NCBI RefSeq assembly: GCF_001653955.1
Contig: NZ_CP013022.1
Coordinates: 1,426,001-1,490,000 of the forward strand
DNA: 64,000 bases
Source of the DNA: Francisella persica ATCC VR-331
GTDB lineage: Bacteria; Pseudomonadota; Gammaproteobacteria; Francisellales; Francisellaceae
Direction of reading: 5' to 3'
Shown here piece after piece: positions 19,514 to 30,284 of this stretch (its first letter is position 1; each line of letters begins with the position of its first letter). The notes under the pieces were generated by a model. It was not told the origin of the DNA. It searched no databases and saw nothing but the letters and a program-made list of their open reading frames with translations. The position numbers and the translations under genes were made by a program.

Positions 19514-20377
19514 ATGCAGAAAAAAAGTTTCTCTATTCTAATTTTATTTGTGGTTATATTATTAGTTGTGCTGTATATTTTTAGCACTACTAACCTTAAC
19601 AAAATCTCACCAGATAACAAACAAGGCTTATATCTTATTGAGCATGCCTTTCCACAATATAAAGTTATAAAGACTTTTGATACGGGTATTCATCTGCAAG
19701 CATATATTCTACAAAATAAAAATGACTCTGCCAAACATAGTGTAATTTTTACTAGTGAAGATGGGAATGTAATTGTTACTGGTGAACTTTTAGCTTGGAA
19801 TAGAAATCAAAACAAGCTAACTAGTTTAAATAATATTTATGCAAACTATTTCACATCTTCACCTCAAGCAAATAATCTTTATCTAAACATCAAAAAATAT
19901 GCTACATACATTCAGCAAGGTAGTAATGATGCTCCACATAAATTATATGCTATTATAGACCCTAGTTATAGTTATTGTAATCGTCTATTTGATGCAACTC
20001 AAACAGCTATTAACTCAGGAAAACTTGCAGTACGCTGGATTCCTTTAGGTGCATTTCTTAATAGTCCAGAGATTGTTAGAAGTATTTTTAATTCAAAAGA
20101 CCCTCTTGAAGTATTGATTAAGTATCATAAGACAAAAAAATATGACCAAAACTTAACGCATGACCAAAACTTAACGCAGCAAAATGAAAAAGCTAAAAAT
20201 AACTTAAGATTATTAAGTGATATTGAAGATTTCCCTACGATTGTTTATAAAACGCCTCAAGGAGCTTTAAAGATCTCAGGTGGTAATAAGCTTCCACTTA
20301 CAGATGCTACTATAGCAGCAAAAAATAATATCAACAAAATTAATGAATTTTTACTTTTAACCTCAACTAACTTCTAA
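19514..20377 (+). CDS. DsbG/DsbC-like thiol-disulfide protein lacking one active-site Cys
   Basis: This 287-residue exported protein has an N-terminal signal anchor (residues 7-23), a dimerisation-like N-domain and a thioredoxin-fold C-domain. The redox site should read DPxCxYC but here is DPSYSYCNRLF, so Tyr152 replaces the first Cys and only Cys155 remains. The cis-proline loop DFPTIVYK (Pro241) is conserved. A six-residue repeat (DQNLT-H/Q twice, 211-222) lies in a helical insert. A TGT to TAT change explains the lost Cys. It may be recently inactivated or act as a mono-thiol chaperone. It is co-oriented with pilD, 15 bases apart. Confidence 0.75.
   Translation: MQKKSFSILILFVVILLVVLYIFSTTNLNKISPDNKQGLYLIEHAFPQYKVIKTFDTGIHLQAYILQNKNDSAKHSVIFTSEDGNVIVTGELLAWNRNQNKLTSLNNIYANYFTSSPQANNLYLNIKKYATYIQQGSNDAPHKLYAIIDPSYSYCNRLFDATQTAINSGKLAVRWIPLGAFLNSPEIVRSIFNSKDPLEVLIKYHKTKKYDQNLTHDQNLTQQNEKAKNNLRLLSDIEDFPTIVYKTPQGALKISGGNKLPLTDATIAAKNNINKINEFLLLTSTNF
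20142..20177 (+). repeat. 18-bp in-frame tandem repeat in the dsbG-like gene
   Basis: The unit ATGACCAAAACTTAACGC occurs twice without a gap, at 20142-20159 and 20160-20177. It adds six residues per copy, so the reading frame is kept. It may vary in copy number between strains. Confidence 0.85.
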
Positions 20378-20386
20378 ATTTAAGTT

Positions 20387-21277
20387 ATGAAAAAAATAAT
20401 TATGCTAATAATTGGTATATTAGTTGTAGCTTTAAGCTTTGCTACTACCAAAATAGATACCCAAGTTACCAATGATATTCAAAATATAGAAAAAAAATAT
20501 GGTGGTAAAATTGGTGTCTACACCATAAATAGAAATGACTGGAGTAACTTTACAGTTAACGCTAGTTTCTATTTTCCAATATGTAGTACCTATAAATTTC
20601 TTGTAGTTGGTGCAATACTTAAACAAAGTATGGATGATAATAAACTACTAAATCAAAATTTAAAAATTTCTAAAAATAAAATTGTTGGCTACTCACCTAT
20701 TACAAGAAAGTACATCAACCAAACAATGACTATCAAACAACTTTGCAAAGCATCTATGCAAGGTGATAGTGCTGCAACAAATATTCTAATTGAAAAACTA
20801 GGTGGTTTGAAAAATCTTAATAAATTTATCTTATCCCTTGCTGATCATGCTACAAAAATTACTAATTTAGAACCTAAAGTCAATTCTGTTAGTCTAATAA
20901 CAAACAAAAATAAAACCACACCAAAAATTATAGCTAGAGATATTAATAAACTTGCTTTTAGCGATGCTATACTTGATAAAAAACATCGCTTAATGTTTAA
21001 AAAATGGCTTATAGCTAGTAGTACTGGCAACAATCTTATCACTGCTGAAGTACCTGATGAATGGGAAGTTGGTGATAAAACTGGCACTTGTCAATATGGT
21101 ACAACAAATGATGTTGCTATTATTTGGCCTAATGATAATAGAGCTATCATAATGGCAATTTTTTATACCCAATCACAGAAAAATGCTAAGCCAAATAGTA
21201 AAATTATTAGAGAAGTAACTAAAATACTTCTAGACAGACTACAACTAAATAATACTACGAAAAAATGCCTAAAATAA
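20387..21277 (+). CDS. blaA: class A beta-lactamase (FTU-1-like)
   Basis: This 296-residue protein has a signal peptide (about 1-19) and the class A fold. The nucleophile is in CSTYK (Ser67 and Lys70 here). The omega loop has Glu162 in NLEPKVN, and KTGTC gives the KTG box (231-233). Cys66 and Cys235 sit where carbapenemase-type class A enzymes (KPC, NMC-A) have their Cys69-Cys238 bridge. The SDN box is altered: the segment reads QGDSAATN (125-132), one residue short of YSDNAAAN, leaving Gly at the Ser130 position. Activity is therefore uncertain. The 3' end overlaps pth by 13 bases. Confidence 0.9.
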   Translation: MKKIIMLIIGILVVALSFATTKIDTQVTNDIQNIEKKYGGKIGVYTINRNDWSNFTVNASFYFPICSTYKFLVVGAILKQSMDDNKLLNQNLKISKNKIVGYSPITRKYINQTMTIKQLCKASMQGDSAATNILIEKLGGLKNLNKFILSLADHATKITNLEPKVNSVSLITNKNKTTPKIIARDINKLAFSDAILDKKHRLMFKKWLIASSTGNNLITAEVPDEWEVGDKTGTCQYGTTNDVAIIWPNDNRAIIMAIFYTQSQKNAKPNSKIIREVTKILLDRLQLNNTTKKCLK

Positions 21278-21855
21278 AAATGATTGTTGGCCTAGGTAAT
21301 ATAGGCAAAGAATATCAATATACACGCCATAATGTTGGTGAATGGTTTATTGCTAAAACAGCTCAAGATAAAAAACAAAGTTTTAGCTCAAATCCTAAGC
21401 TTAATTGTAACATAGCTAAAGTTAGTATTGATTACAATAATGTGCTACTAGTATTTCCTACGACATATATGAATAATAGTGGTTTAGCTGTAACAAAAGT
21501 CGCTAATTTTTATAAAATAGAACCAGAAGAAATACTTGTGGTACATGATGATCTAGATATAGACTCTGGAGAAATTCGTCTAAAAAAAGGCGGAGGTCAT
21601 GGTGGTCATAATGGTCTAAGAAATATTAACCAACACTTAGGTACTAATGACTATCTACGCCTTAGAATTGGCATTGGTCATCCAGGAAATAAATCAAAAA
21701 TAGCTAACTATGTATTATCAAAACCATCTATAGCTCAGAAAAAAGATATAGATGATGCTATTGATAATGGTATCTGTTTTTTAGATTATATAATAAACTA
21801 CAAATTAGAGCCTGTAATGCAGAAGCTACATACAAAATTAATATATAAGGAATAG
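21265..21855 (+). CDS. pth: peptidyl-tRNA hydrolase
   Basis: Pth frees tRNA from peptidyl-tRNA dropped by ribosomes. The 196-residue protein has the opening [19 protein letters not shown] with catalytic His22, then [10 protein letters not shown] and the [26 protein letters not shown] block. Length is usual. The start lies inside the end of the beta-lactamase gene, and ychF follows four bases after the stop. The pair pth-ychF is conserved in many gamma-proteobacteria. Confidence 0.97.
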   Translation: MPKIKMIVGLGNIGKEYQYTRHNVGEWFIAKTAQDKKQSFSSNPKLNCNIAKVSIDYNNVLLVFPTTYMNNSGLAVTKVANFYKIEPEEILVVHDDLDIDSGEIRLKKGGGHGGHNGLRNINQHLGTNDYLRLRIGIGHPGNKSKIANYVLSKPSIAQKKDIDDAIDNGICFLDYIINYKLEPVMQKLHTKLIYKE

Positions 21856-21859
21856 AATA

Positions 21860-22951
21860 ATGGGATTTAAATGTGGTATTGTAGGTTTGCCAAATGTCGG
21901 TAAATCAACTCTTTTTAATGCGCTTACAAAAGCAGGAATTGATGCAGAAAACTACCCTTTTTGTACAATTGATCCAAATGTTGGGGTCGTTTCTGTACCT
22001 GACCAAAGACTTAACGAATTAGCAAAAATTGTTAATCCAGAAAGAATAATACCGACAACAATGGAGTTTGTAGATATTGCTGGACTTGTAGCTGGAGCTA
22101 GTAAAGGCGAAGGCTTAGGTAACAAGTTCCTTGCAAATATTCGTGAAACAGATGCTATAGCTCATGTTGTAAGATGTTTTGAAGATGACAATATAGTTCA
22201 TGTCAGCGGTAGAGTTGACCCAATAGATGATATTAATACTATAAATATGGAGCTAATTATAGCTGACATAGAATCATGTGATAAAGCTGTACAAAGATTC
22301 TCAAAAATGAAAAAATCAGGTAATAAAGAAGCCTTATCTAAAGTAGATTTTTATACTAAATTAAAAGATCATTTAGAATCAGAAAAGCCAGCAAGAACTT
22401 TTGAGTTAACTAATGATGAAGTTAAATGGCTCAAACAAACTCCCCTACTAACCAGTAAACCAATATTATATATTGCCAATGTTAATGATGATGGTTTTGA
22501 AAACAATCCTCTTCTTGATAAAGTTATAGAGTATGCCAAAGCAGAGAACTCAAATGTTGTGCCTGTTTGTGCTGCTATGGAGCAAGAAATATCCCAGCTA
22601 GATCATGATGAAAAACTAGAATTTTTGGCTGATATAGGTATATCTGAGACTGGATTAGATAGAGTTATTAAAGCTGGTTATGCCTTACTAAACTTACACA
22701 CCTATCTAACAGTAGGTGTTAAAGAAGTCAGAGCATGGACAATTCCGGTAGGGGCAACTGCACTACAAGCAGCTGGGGTAATTCATACTGACTTTGAATA
22801 TGGTTTTATCAGAGCTGAAGTTATCGCATACGATGACTATATTAAATATAATGGCGACAAAGGTGCCAAAGAAGCTGGTAAAGCTCGCCTTGAAGGTAAA
22901 GAATATATCATGAAAGATGGTGATGTAGTTAACTTTAGATTTAATATCTAG
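21860..22951 (+). CDS. ychF: ribosome-binding ATPase YchF
   Basis: YchF is an OBG-family P-loop protein that binds ribosomes and prefers ATP. The 363-residue protein has GLPNVGKST (Walker A, 9-17), [12 protein letters not shown] (G2) and [16 protein letters not shown] (G3). NVND replaces the NKxD box, as is normal in YchF. The C-terminal TGS domain starts near residue 278 ([16 protein letters not shown]). AAGGAATAG precedes the ATG. It is the last gene of the sthA-to-ychF run. Confidence 0.96.
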   Translation: MGFKCGIVGLPNVGKSTLFNALTKAGIDAENYPFCTIDPNVGVVSVPDQRLNELAKIVNPERIIPTTMEFVDIAGLVAGASKGEGLGNKFLANIRETDAIAHVVRCFEDDNIVHVSGRVDPIDDINTINMELIIADIESCDKAVQRFSKMKKSGNKEALSKVDFYTKLKDHLESEKPARTFELTNDEVKWLKQTPLLTSKPILYIANVNDDGFENNPLLDKVIEYAKAENSNVVPVCAAMEQEISQLDHDEKLEFLADIGISETGLDRVIKAGYALLNLHTYLTVGVKEVRAWTIPVGATALQAAGVIHTDFEYGFIRAEVIAYDDYIKYNGDKGAKEAGKARLEGKEYIMKDGDVVNFRFNI

Positions 22952-22962
22952 TTCACTTTCAT

Positions 22963-23376
22963 ATGGATAATAAAACAACTCATAGTAGTCTTATTTGGTT
23001 AGTGCTTAGTTGTATTATATTTGTAGTAATAGTTTTACACTACATAACTATCAGCTAAATGGTACATACTATAATCCAGACTATAATAAGAATAACTTAA
23101 TCCATGGCTACTTCCAACAGAGCATTAAACAAATGGAAACTAGTCCATACACTATCAAGGTCAATATTATGAAGAAACTGGATTTACTCAACTAAAAGTC
23201 CATTTATGCAAAATATTAATTTGAATAGAATGGATATATAGATTATAGATGATGATTCTACTCAATAGTTATACTTCTATAAAAATAACAAATCACAAAA
23301 ATCTAAAAGTAGACAATTCAATATAACAGCAGCTAAACTTGCCATAAATTTTAAAAATCTACGCCATAAGGAATAA
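22963..23376 (+). pseudogene. remnant of a small exported or membrane protein
   Basis: From the ATG at 22963 the plus strand reads MDNKTTHSSLIWLVLSCIIF, a clear membrane or signal helix, and stops after about 26 residues. Other frames then give HGYFQQSIKQMETSPYTIKVNI and FNITAAKLAINFKNLRHKE to a stop at 23376. The overall span, 138 codons, is what a small gene would have. I do not recognise the family. At least two frameshifts and two stops break it. Confidence 0.45.
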
Positions 23377-23377
23377 T

Positions 23378-24628
23378 CTAAATAATAGTTAACTTTATTG
23401 AGACTATTTTATTATCTCTAATATTCATGATTTCTAATAGAGTATTGTTATATTTTATGCAACAAGGTCCAGATGGTAAATTCTCTATCTCTTCAATTAT
23501 AAGACCAGACAATGTCTTAGCATCTTCACTTTCAAATTCTATACCTATATGACGATTAATCTCTCTTAAAGTAGCACTACCACCTATCAGATAACTATTA
23601 TCTGCAAGTTTACGGATATTATTATTGACATCAAACCTATCAGAAAATTCACCAACTATCTCTTCCATAATATCTTCGATTGTAACTGTGCCACATACAT
23701 CGCCATACTCATCAACAACAATTGCAAAGCTCTTACTTTTTTGCTGAAAGTTTATAAGTTGTGTTTGTAATGAGACAGTTTCAGGAATAAAATATGCTTC
23801 TTGGGAGATTTTACGTAATACTGCTTTGGATATCTGATCTTTTTTTGATAAGATTAATAAGTTAATTATCTCTTTTAATCTAATAACTCCAATAACATTA
23901 TTTACGCCATTCTCACACAAAATAATATTTAATGATCTCATCTTTGTAATTCTGGCTAAAATTTTATCAATTGAATTACTTAGATCAATATATTCAATCT
24001 TATTAAAATGGGTCATTACCTCTTGGACTAAAACTTTATCTAACTCCAAAACTCCCAAGAGCATATTTTTATTTTTAGCTCCAAGTTTTGCATTTGATTC
24101 ATTGACAACAGTCTGAATCTCTTCTTTATCCAAAGACTCATTATTGACCGCCTCTATTTTGACACCAAAGAGTTTTAATGTTACTTTTGAAACCATACTT
24201 AAAAATATTACTGCTGGATATAAAATTAGTATGATTATTTTTAACGGTAAAGAAAAAGGAAAAGCCAGCCTTTGTGGATAAATAGCTGCAAAAGATTTAG
24301 GGATTATCTCACCAAAAACCAAAACTAAAATAGTCACGACAATAGTTGAAATAAGCAGTCCAATATCACCAAAATGATCTTCAGAATATGCTGAAATAAC
24401 TGTTCCAGCAAAGATATTTGCAAAAGTATTACCAATAAGAATAGCAACCAATAACCTCTCAGGATTGCACACTAAAGATAAACTTCTCTTTGCAGCACGA
24501 TGATTTTTTTTAGCTAAATGTTTAATTTTATATTTATTTAATGCCATCATTGCCGTCTCAGAGCTTGAGAAAAAAGCAGATGTACAAATAAGTATAAATA
24601 TAATAATAACTACAGTATAAGTACTCAT
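23378..24628 (-). CDS. CNNM/CorC-type membrane protein with CBS pair
   Basis: This 416-residue protein has the HlyC/CorC (CorB, YfjD) plan. An N-terminal DUF21 domain with about four helices (SAFFSSSETAMMALN, ALPFSLPL region) comes first. Two CBS domains follow (EVMTHFNKIEYIDL and VVDEYGDVCGTVTIEDIMEEIVGE), then a C-terminal CorC_HlyC transporter-associated domain. CorB/CNNM proteins affect magnesium and cobalt homeostasis. The 3' end abuts a pseudogene by one base. Function is assigned by family only. Confidence 0.88.
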   Translation of the reverse strand: MSTYTVVIIIFILICTSAFFSSSETAMMALNKYKIKHLAKKNHRAAKRSLSLVCNPERLLVAILIGNTFANIFAGTVISAYSEDHFGDIGLLISTIVVTILVLVFGEIIPKSFAAIYPQRLAFPFSLPLKIIILILYPAVIFLSMVSKVTLKLFGVKIEAVNNESLDKEEIQTVVNESNAKLGAKNKNMLLGVLELDKVLVQEVMTHFNKIEYIDLSNSIDKILARITKMRSLNIILCENGVNNVIGVIRLKEIINLLILSKKDQISKAVLRKISQEAYFIPETVSLQTQLINFQQKSKSFAIVVDEYGDVCGTVTIEDIMEEIVGEFSDRFDVNNNIRKLADNSYLIGGSATLREINRHIGIEFESEDAKTLSGLIIEEIENLPSGPCCIKYNNTLLEIMNIRDNKIVSIKLTII

Positions 24629-24725
24629 TTAATAAATGTATGGTTACAAATAATTTACTAGTTTAACACAAGGATTTTTTTAATAGAAAAATATATAGGG
24701 AAATAAATAATAAGTATAAAATATA

Positions 24726-25016
24726 CTATACTCTCATAAAGTCAACATGGATAAGCTTAACTTTATATGGGTGTCTTTGTAATGCTTTGATGATTACTTT
24801 CTCTTGTTTACAATTGATATCTAAAGTTATTTCACTTGAGAAAAACGCTTTGTCTTCTGTTGAGTGTAGAACTTTATCATGATCAAGTACTATAGATACC
24901 GCTTCTTTGTCACCACCATATATAACAGCTGGGATTTTACCAGCCCTTCTTAGACGGCGGCTCGCACCAGTACCTAAGTCTTCTCTTTTTTCAGCTTTAA
25001 GAACAAAATTTGCCAT
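24726..25016 (-). CDS. rplY: 50S ribosomal protein L25, short form
   Basis: L25 binds 5S rRNA. This protein has 96 residues, like E. coli L25, and lacks the C-terminal CTC domain found in longer forms. The start [32 protein letters not shown] and the end [15 protein letters not shown] are typical. A TAAGGAAT ribosome site lies nine bases upstream. It follows prs on the same strand, a common arrangement in gamma-proteobacteria. Confidence 0.96.
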   Translation of the reverse strand: MANFVLKAEKREDLGTGASRRLRRAGKIPAVIYGGDKEAVSIVLDHDKVLHSTEDKAFFSSEITLDINCKQEKVIIKALQRHPYKVKLIHVDFMRV

Positions 25017-25114
25017 TGTTAGATTCCTTATTAATTTTAAACAAATAAACTCAATCTATGCGACCCTAGATTAACTGTTGTATTGTAGTAAATTATATTT
25101 ATTAATGCAAGTAA

Positions 25115-26083
25115 TTAATCGACTAAACCATCAGTACGAAAAATATCACTAACTGATTCCTCACCATTAGTTTTCTCAACAATTTGAGCAAGTAATGGCG
25201 CTAATGTTATAACTTTAATTTTGCTACAAGCCTCAGCATGAGGCTTAAGAGGTATGGAATCAGTAACAATAAGCTCATCAATTGAGGAATTTTCGATATT
25301 TTTAATTGCATCGCCAGAGAGTAATGGATGCACGCAAAATGCCGTTATTTTAGCAGCTCCACTCTTCTCTATCAATGCTTTTGCCGCCTGACACATTGTG
25401 CCGCCAGTATCCATAATATCATCAACTAGTATACAATGTTTGCCATCAACCTCACCAATTATGTTCATAATTTCGGCAACATTTGGTTTAGGTCTTCTTT
25501 TATCAACTACAGCAATCTCAACACCTAAGTTTTTTGCTACAGATCTAGCTCTTACCACGCCACCCATATCAGGTGATACTATTTTAATATTTTGATATTT
25601 TCCTTGATTTTTACGCACATATTCTAGAAATATTTTAGTTGCAAAAGCATTATCAAATGGTATATCAAAGAATCCTTGAATTTGCTCAGCATGGATATCT
25701 ACCGATAGTATTCTATCTAAGCCAACTGCTTGAAGAAGATTTGCTACAACTTTAGCAGATATTGGTACTCTTGCTGATTTTGATCTTCTATCTTGTCTAG
25801 CATAACCAAAATATGGTAAAACCGCTGTTACTCTCTCAGCAGATGATCTTTTAAGCGCATCTATCAATAGAATAAGCTCCATCAGATTATCAGCTGGTGG
25901 GCAAGTTGATTGAATTACAAAAACATCCTTACCACGTACATTCTCGTTTAGTACAACATGTATTTCACCATCTTTGAACCTACCAACTGTTGCATTACCA
26001 AGAGTTGCACCTAGCTCTTTAGCTACTTCACTAGCAAGCTTTTTAGAGGCATTACCACTAAAAATCATCAAATCTTCTGACAT
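25115..26083 (-). CDS. prs: ribose-phosphate pyrophosphokinase
   Basis: Prs makes PRPP from ribose 5-phosphate and ATP for purine, pyrimidine, histidine and NAD synthesis. The 322-residue protein carries FKDGEIHVVLNENVRG, the ATP-binding YFGYARQDRR segment, the flexible loop DKRRPKPN and the PRPP loop ILVDDIMDTGGT. The length is usual for class I Prs. rplY lies downstream. Confidence 0.96.
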   Translation of the reverse strand: MSEDLMIFSGNASKKLASEVAKELGATLGNATVGRFKDGEIHVVLNENVRGKDVFVIQSTCPPADNLMELILLIDALKRSSAERVTAVLPYFGYARQDRRSKSARVPISAKVVANLLQAVGLDRILSVDIHAEQIQGFFDIPFDNAFATKIFLEYVRKNQGKYQNIKIVSPDMGGVVRARSVAKNLGVEIAVVDKRRPKPNVAEIMNIIGEVDGKHCILVDDIMDTGGTMCQAAKALIEKSGAAKITAFCVHPLLSGDAIKNIENSSIDELIVTDSIPLKPHAEACSKIKVITLAPLLAQIVEKTNGEESVSDIFRTDGLVD

Positions 26084-26294
26084 TTCATAAACCTTTAAAA
26101 TTCACACACCCTACAAAATACTAATTCTAATGTTTTTTTCAATTTTTAAAAAGCTTAAATAGAATATTTTGACAATTATTTTAGAGGGTTTATGTAGACA
26201 ATACTCAGGCTGTAGCGCTTTTTGAATTAATATTTTGCATTGTTATACTGTCATTACCTTTAAATTAGATAATTTAACTCTAATATAAAAATTT

Positions 26295-27233
26295 ATGAAA
26301 TTTAAAATTTTTGACAATACTTTTCAAATAGTAGAAATAGCTACTCTAGCTATGCCATTACCAATTCAATATTCTTGTGCGCTGATATATCTGCCAATAA
26401 AGATTCTTAATGAGATTAATGAAGGTGTCCTTGTATATTTATTTTTAGCATGGTTAATGATGATGAATTTAATAGTACCGAAATTATAAACTCTATTTTA
26501 GAAAAAACTAACCATAAACAACTAAAGTACAATCGTAGTAATACATGTACTAAATGTCTTCTGTTTAGTGCATAGTATCAAGCATAACCTTACCTTAGAG
26601 CAAGCTTTTCCAGGAAATGAGAATGGTTCATATATGGCACTGTTACGCGTAATAACCCAAGAGATTATAAAAAAACTATGGCTATAAATCACGAAATACT
26701 CCCACAAGTATATTTCAACAATGAAGATGAAGAGTCTATGAAAATGTCCATAGCTTTTCAAACACTGGTAATTACCACAGTAAATATAATCAATCTAGTA
26801 TTAGTAGAATTCATCAAGATGTAGATATTCCTTTTATCTGTTATGAAGCTAGTGATTAATGAAGAAGCTATTAATGTCGGTATTGCCGAAATACAAAGTG
26901 TAATACGTAAAATAGACTTATTTAAAGATCAAGAATTTATCCAACAAGTCAAACCATTAGTATCAGAAGATACTGAATGGACAGTCTCTGACAAACCAGG
27001 GATACTTAGAATAGAGATAGATCTTGGTACAAGGGTTAAAGAAAGCCAGAAAATAGGTAAGCTAATATGATCCATTTGGCAATGATGACGATATTTATAT
27101 AAAGTCACCAATTGATGGCATCATACTCGGTATAAATAATTATCCAATGATTAAAGAAGGCGACCTAGTATTTAAAGTTTCATCTTTCCAAGAAGATAAG
27201 AAAGCAGAGGCAAAAATAGAAGATTGTGAATAA
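26295..27233 (+). pseudogene. M14-type succinylglutamate desuccinylase/aspartoacylase-like protein, broken
   Basis: Plus-strand pieces in different frames give an AstE/AspA-like protein. The first is a start at 26295 (MKFKIFDNTFQIVEI). Next comes ITQEIIKKLWLINHEILPQVYF, then SISRIHQDVDIPFICYEASD. The C-terminal beta domain reads PLVSEDTEWTVSDKPGILRIEIDLGTRVKESQKIGK and then SPIDGIILGINNYPMIKEGDLVFKV. The protein would have been a zinc deacylase. At least five frameshifts or stops break it. Confidence 0.65.
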
Positions 27234-27253
27234 ATAACAAAAGAAAATTTTAG

Positions 27254-28502
27254 TGATAAATAATAGATCATCTTTTTTAGCTATAGTTATATGGTTTACA
27301 TGTACTGTATTTTTATGTACGAGTTCCTACTTCGAACAATACTATGAACATTTGAACACCAGATAATATCTGACCTAGATTTAACTGTCTTAACATTTAG
27401 TATTTTAAGCTCGACAGTATATCAACTCACCTATGGAGGTATTGCAAAATCCCTGTTAATATAATTACTAATAACTATGACTAAAAAAAGCACTTACACT
27501 AGCGGATATTTATTTGTGCTTTAGTAGTTGGTTTCTTGTTTTGCTGCTGTACTAATCTTATAGAATAATGATAGACTTTGGCACTTCTTTTTGCTTTTTA
27601 TGTCTGCTATTGCTGTTTATGATTGGCTACCACATTAGCATATAGGGTCTTGGATTTTCACAGTTTATAGGTGTGCTAGGTCAGATGCTAGCTGCAGGAC
27701 CACTAGAATCACCATCAGTGTTATAGACTGGCGTTATTTACTTATTTCCTTAGCAATTATTGGTATTGTTCTAGCTGATATAACTACTAGTAGTTTAAAA
27801 TAATTATCAGTCAAGTAGTTGTGGTAAAAACAGATTTATCATTTTACAAATACCAAAGTCACTATTAACTGAAATGAAAAGTATATTCGCCAATAAACAA
27901 GTTTGGTTAATTGCAACTTTCTTAGCTAAAACTTATTTAGCAATTGAATATTTATCAGAAAATGCTACCAAAAGTTTTTTACAATTAAATGTCTTTGATA
28001 CAAAATTTATCTCATATTTGATAACTCTAGCTTGGATATGGTATTAGCTACCATAGTTTAGGTGCAATATCTTATCTTATAAAAAGAAGAAAACCTGTGA
28101 TGATTTTTGCACTTTGCCTAAATTTTATATCTTTACTAACAATAATATTTTTAACAATCAACCAAGGCCATACTCTATTTAGTTTTTATCTGCTTAGGTA
28201 TATGTGCTAAGTGGGCAAAGCATTGCATTGGTTTTGCAATAATCGCTGAACAATCTAAATCTAGCTGCAGAGCTGCTGCTCTTGGAGTCAATAATTTCTT
28301 AATTATGTTATCTGTTAGTATTGGCTCACCAATAGTTAGTGGCATTTTTGACTTAGTATCAAATCAAGATAAAAATCCAACAATTGCAAGTTATCAAACC
28401 ATCCTAAGTATCCTCCTAGGATTTATAGCTTTAGGTATGTTAATTAGTATATTTTTGATTAAAGAAACTTTCTGTCGCTCAACAAAAGAGGTTATATTTT
28501 AG
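27254..28502 (+). pseudogene. MFS transporter (Bcr/CflA-like), broken
   Basis: Hydrophobic pieces in several frames cover about 415 codons, the size of an MFS protein. FLAIVIWFTCTVFLCTSSYFE opens it, DLDLTVLTFSILSSTVYQLTYG follows, and SYQTILSILLGFIALGMLISIFLIKETF closes it. The start codon position now reads GTG (27254). Frameshifts and stops occur throughout. The substrate is unknown. It follows the M14-type remnant by 20 bases, so the two may once have formed an operon. Confidence 0.6.
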
Positions 28503-28520
28503 ATAAATCTAATATAGATC

Positions 28521-29640
28521 TTAGGATATACTTAAACTATAAAGACTAATTTCTCTAGTTCTATATTTCTCTACTACAGTAGTAAAGATTATAATAGTGC
28601 TTAATATAAAAGTTCGATCAAAAACATCCATATTTATCTCCTCAGTCAAAGGTCCACCATTTAGATAGACACTAAAAATAGCTCCACACAAGCCTATAAC
28701 CATATTAACTATAGCTAATGTGGTTGCTTTAATCTGTGGTGGAAATATTTCCTCAACTACTAAAAACACCAAAAGCATACTCGATACACTCAAGACAATC
28801 ACAAAAAAGATTATATATAAATTATCTACTAAAATAACAGTAAAATTATCACTACTGAAAATGCCCAATAGTAATAATATCGCAACTAGCATCCATACAA
28901 TTTTTTTCATCAAATAAGATAGCAATAAAACTATGGGATGGACCTCCAACTAATCATCATCACACTTACTTTAGCTGCTAGATGCTGTGATAAACCATAA
29001 GCTTGTTATAAAAATTAAACATCATATAAATCATAAAAAAAACTACTATACCAATTATTAGACAGACATATATACTAAAAGCCAAAGTTTTTTATTTAAG
29101 AGTAATTTAAAACTTTGAGCAAAGCTTTGACATTTAAACTTATAATTATTACTATTACTAACACTAGTAGTAGGATAATTTAATAATACTATAATTACAA
29201 CACTCCAAAATATCCTATCAATACTAAAGCCAACTGCCAACTATGCAGCATAACAAAATAACTCAAAACAGCTGATCAAATATCTCACCTAAAGCCTCTA
29301 TAGTATTTGTAAGACCAACAGAAATTGTAAATGCTCTCTTAGATCAAACATCAGTGCTACTTTAAATGTATCAATGAAAAGCCACTTCTGATCCAATAGC
29401 TATAAGAATTCTACCTATAAGCATTATTAGCAGAGTTGGGTTATAAAATAGTAATATCTCAAATCATCACTAAGCATGATATTGATAACAATATTACATA
29501 ACATCAACGTTTATTAAATATAATGTTGATAACTAATAATAGCAAGCTTAGCTTTTTACTTACTTAAAAAGCGCGCGACATCGACTAAACAGATCAAAAA
29601 CTAAAATCGCGGATAATTTATTTTTTTACTAGCTCTTAGA
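28521..29640 (-). pseudogene. second MFS transporter, broken
   Basis: The minus strand carries open pieces of 60 and 142 residues in different frames. The longer one includes IFFVIVLSVSSMLLVFLVVEEIFPPQIKATTLAIVNMVIG, which is MFS helices 9-12. Upstream pieces read LLIMLIGRILIAIGSEVAFHWYI, an MFS helix 4-5 region. The 5' end is uncertain and only approximate. It is convergent with the other MFS remnant. Stops and frameshifts rule out function. Confidence 0.6.
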
Positions 29641-29653
29641 AAAATCTAGATTG

Positions 29654-30284
29654 GTGGAATCGCTAACCTATTTACTGTTAAGTTTAGTTGCCGTTGGTCT
29701 TATAATAGTTAATAAAGAAACTGTTATGAACTTTGTTGTCTGGATCATTATCAATTAGCGCAACCTATTTTATGAAAGTGATTTATATCCAAGTACAAAA
29801 TTATCATGGATATGTTACCGATATAAAATATTTTATTTTAGAATATATGAAACTATTGAACATGGTGATAAAAGAATAACTAGAAAACTCTTAAAATTTC
29901 CTAATACTATAGTAATTACAAGTATTATCACGACTTTTACTAGTGATGAAAATATTGTTTTGCATAAAGTACCTTGGATTATAGCTGCAGAAAAATCCTC
30001 TCTAAATTACCAAAAATCTTGAACAATTAATCAAAAGAATCATTGCTGATAAATATTTTTTAGTAGTTATTTCTCAAAAAAGCTTAGTTATTAGTAAAAA
30101 TAAACTCAAGAATTGTGGTATTAATGATTTCAAACCATATATTGAAGTAAAAACTTTAGCTGATAAAGAGAATATTATAAATGTGCAAGCTAGTTTTTAT
30201 TATATGTCGAACGTAAAAAAAAAGATTAAACAATTCTATACTCAAGAGCTTATCAAAGAAATTAGATCTGAGTTCTCTTCTTGA
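29654..30284 (+). pseudogene. MscS-like mechanosensitive channel domain protein, broken
   Basis: Plus-strand pieces read LLLSLVAVGLIIVNKETVMNFVVWIIIN, a pore-type helix, then GYVTDIKYF, FRIYETIEHGDKRI and FPNTIVITS. These correspond to the MscS beta-domain pattern (G.V..I, then iPNs). The tail KSLVISKNKLKNCGINDFKPYIEVKTL continues to a stop at 30284. Frame changes are needed between them. The 3' end overlaps the antiporter gene on the other strand by 23 bases. Confidence 0.5.

Noticed and set aside
26522-26761. Minus-strand open frame of 79 codons
   Set aside because: It is antisense to the M14-type remnant, which shows family motifs in plus-strand frames.
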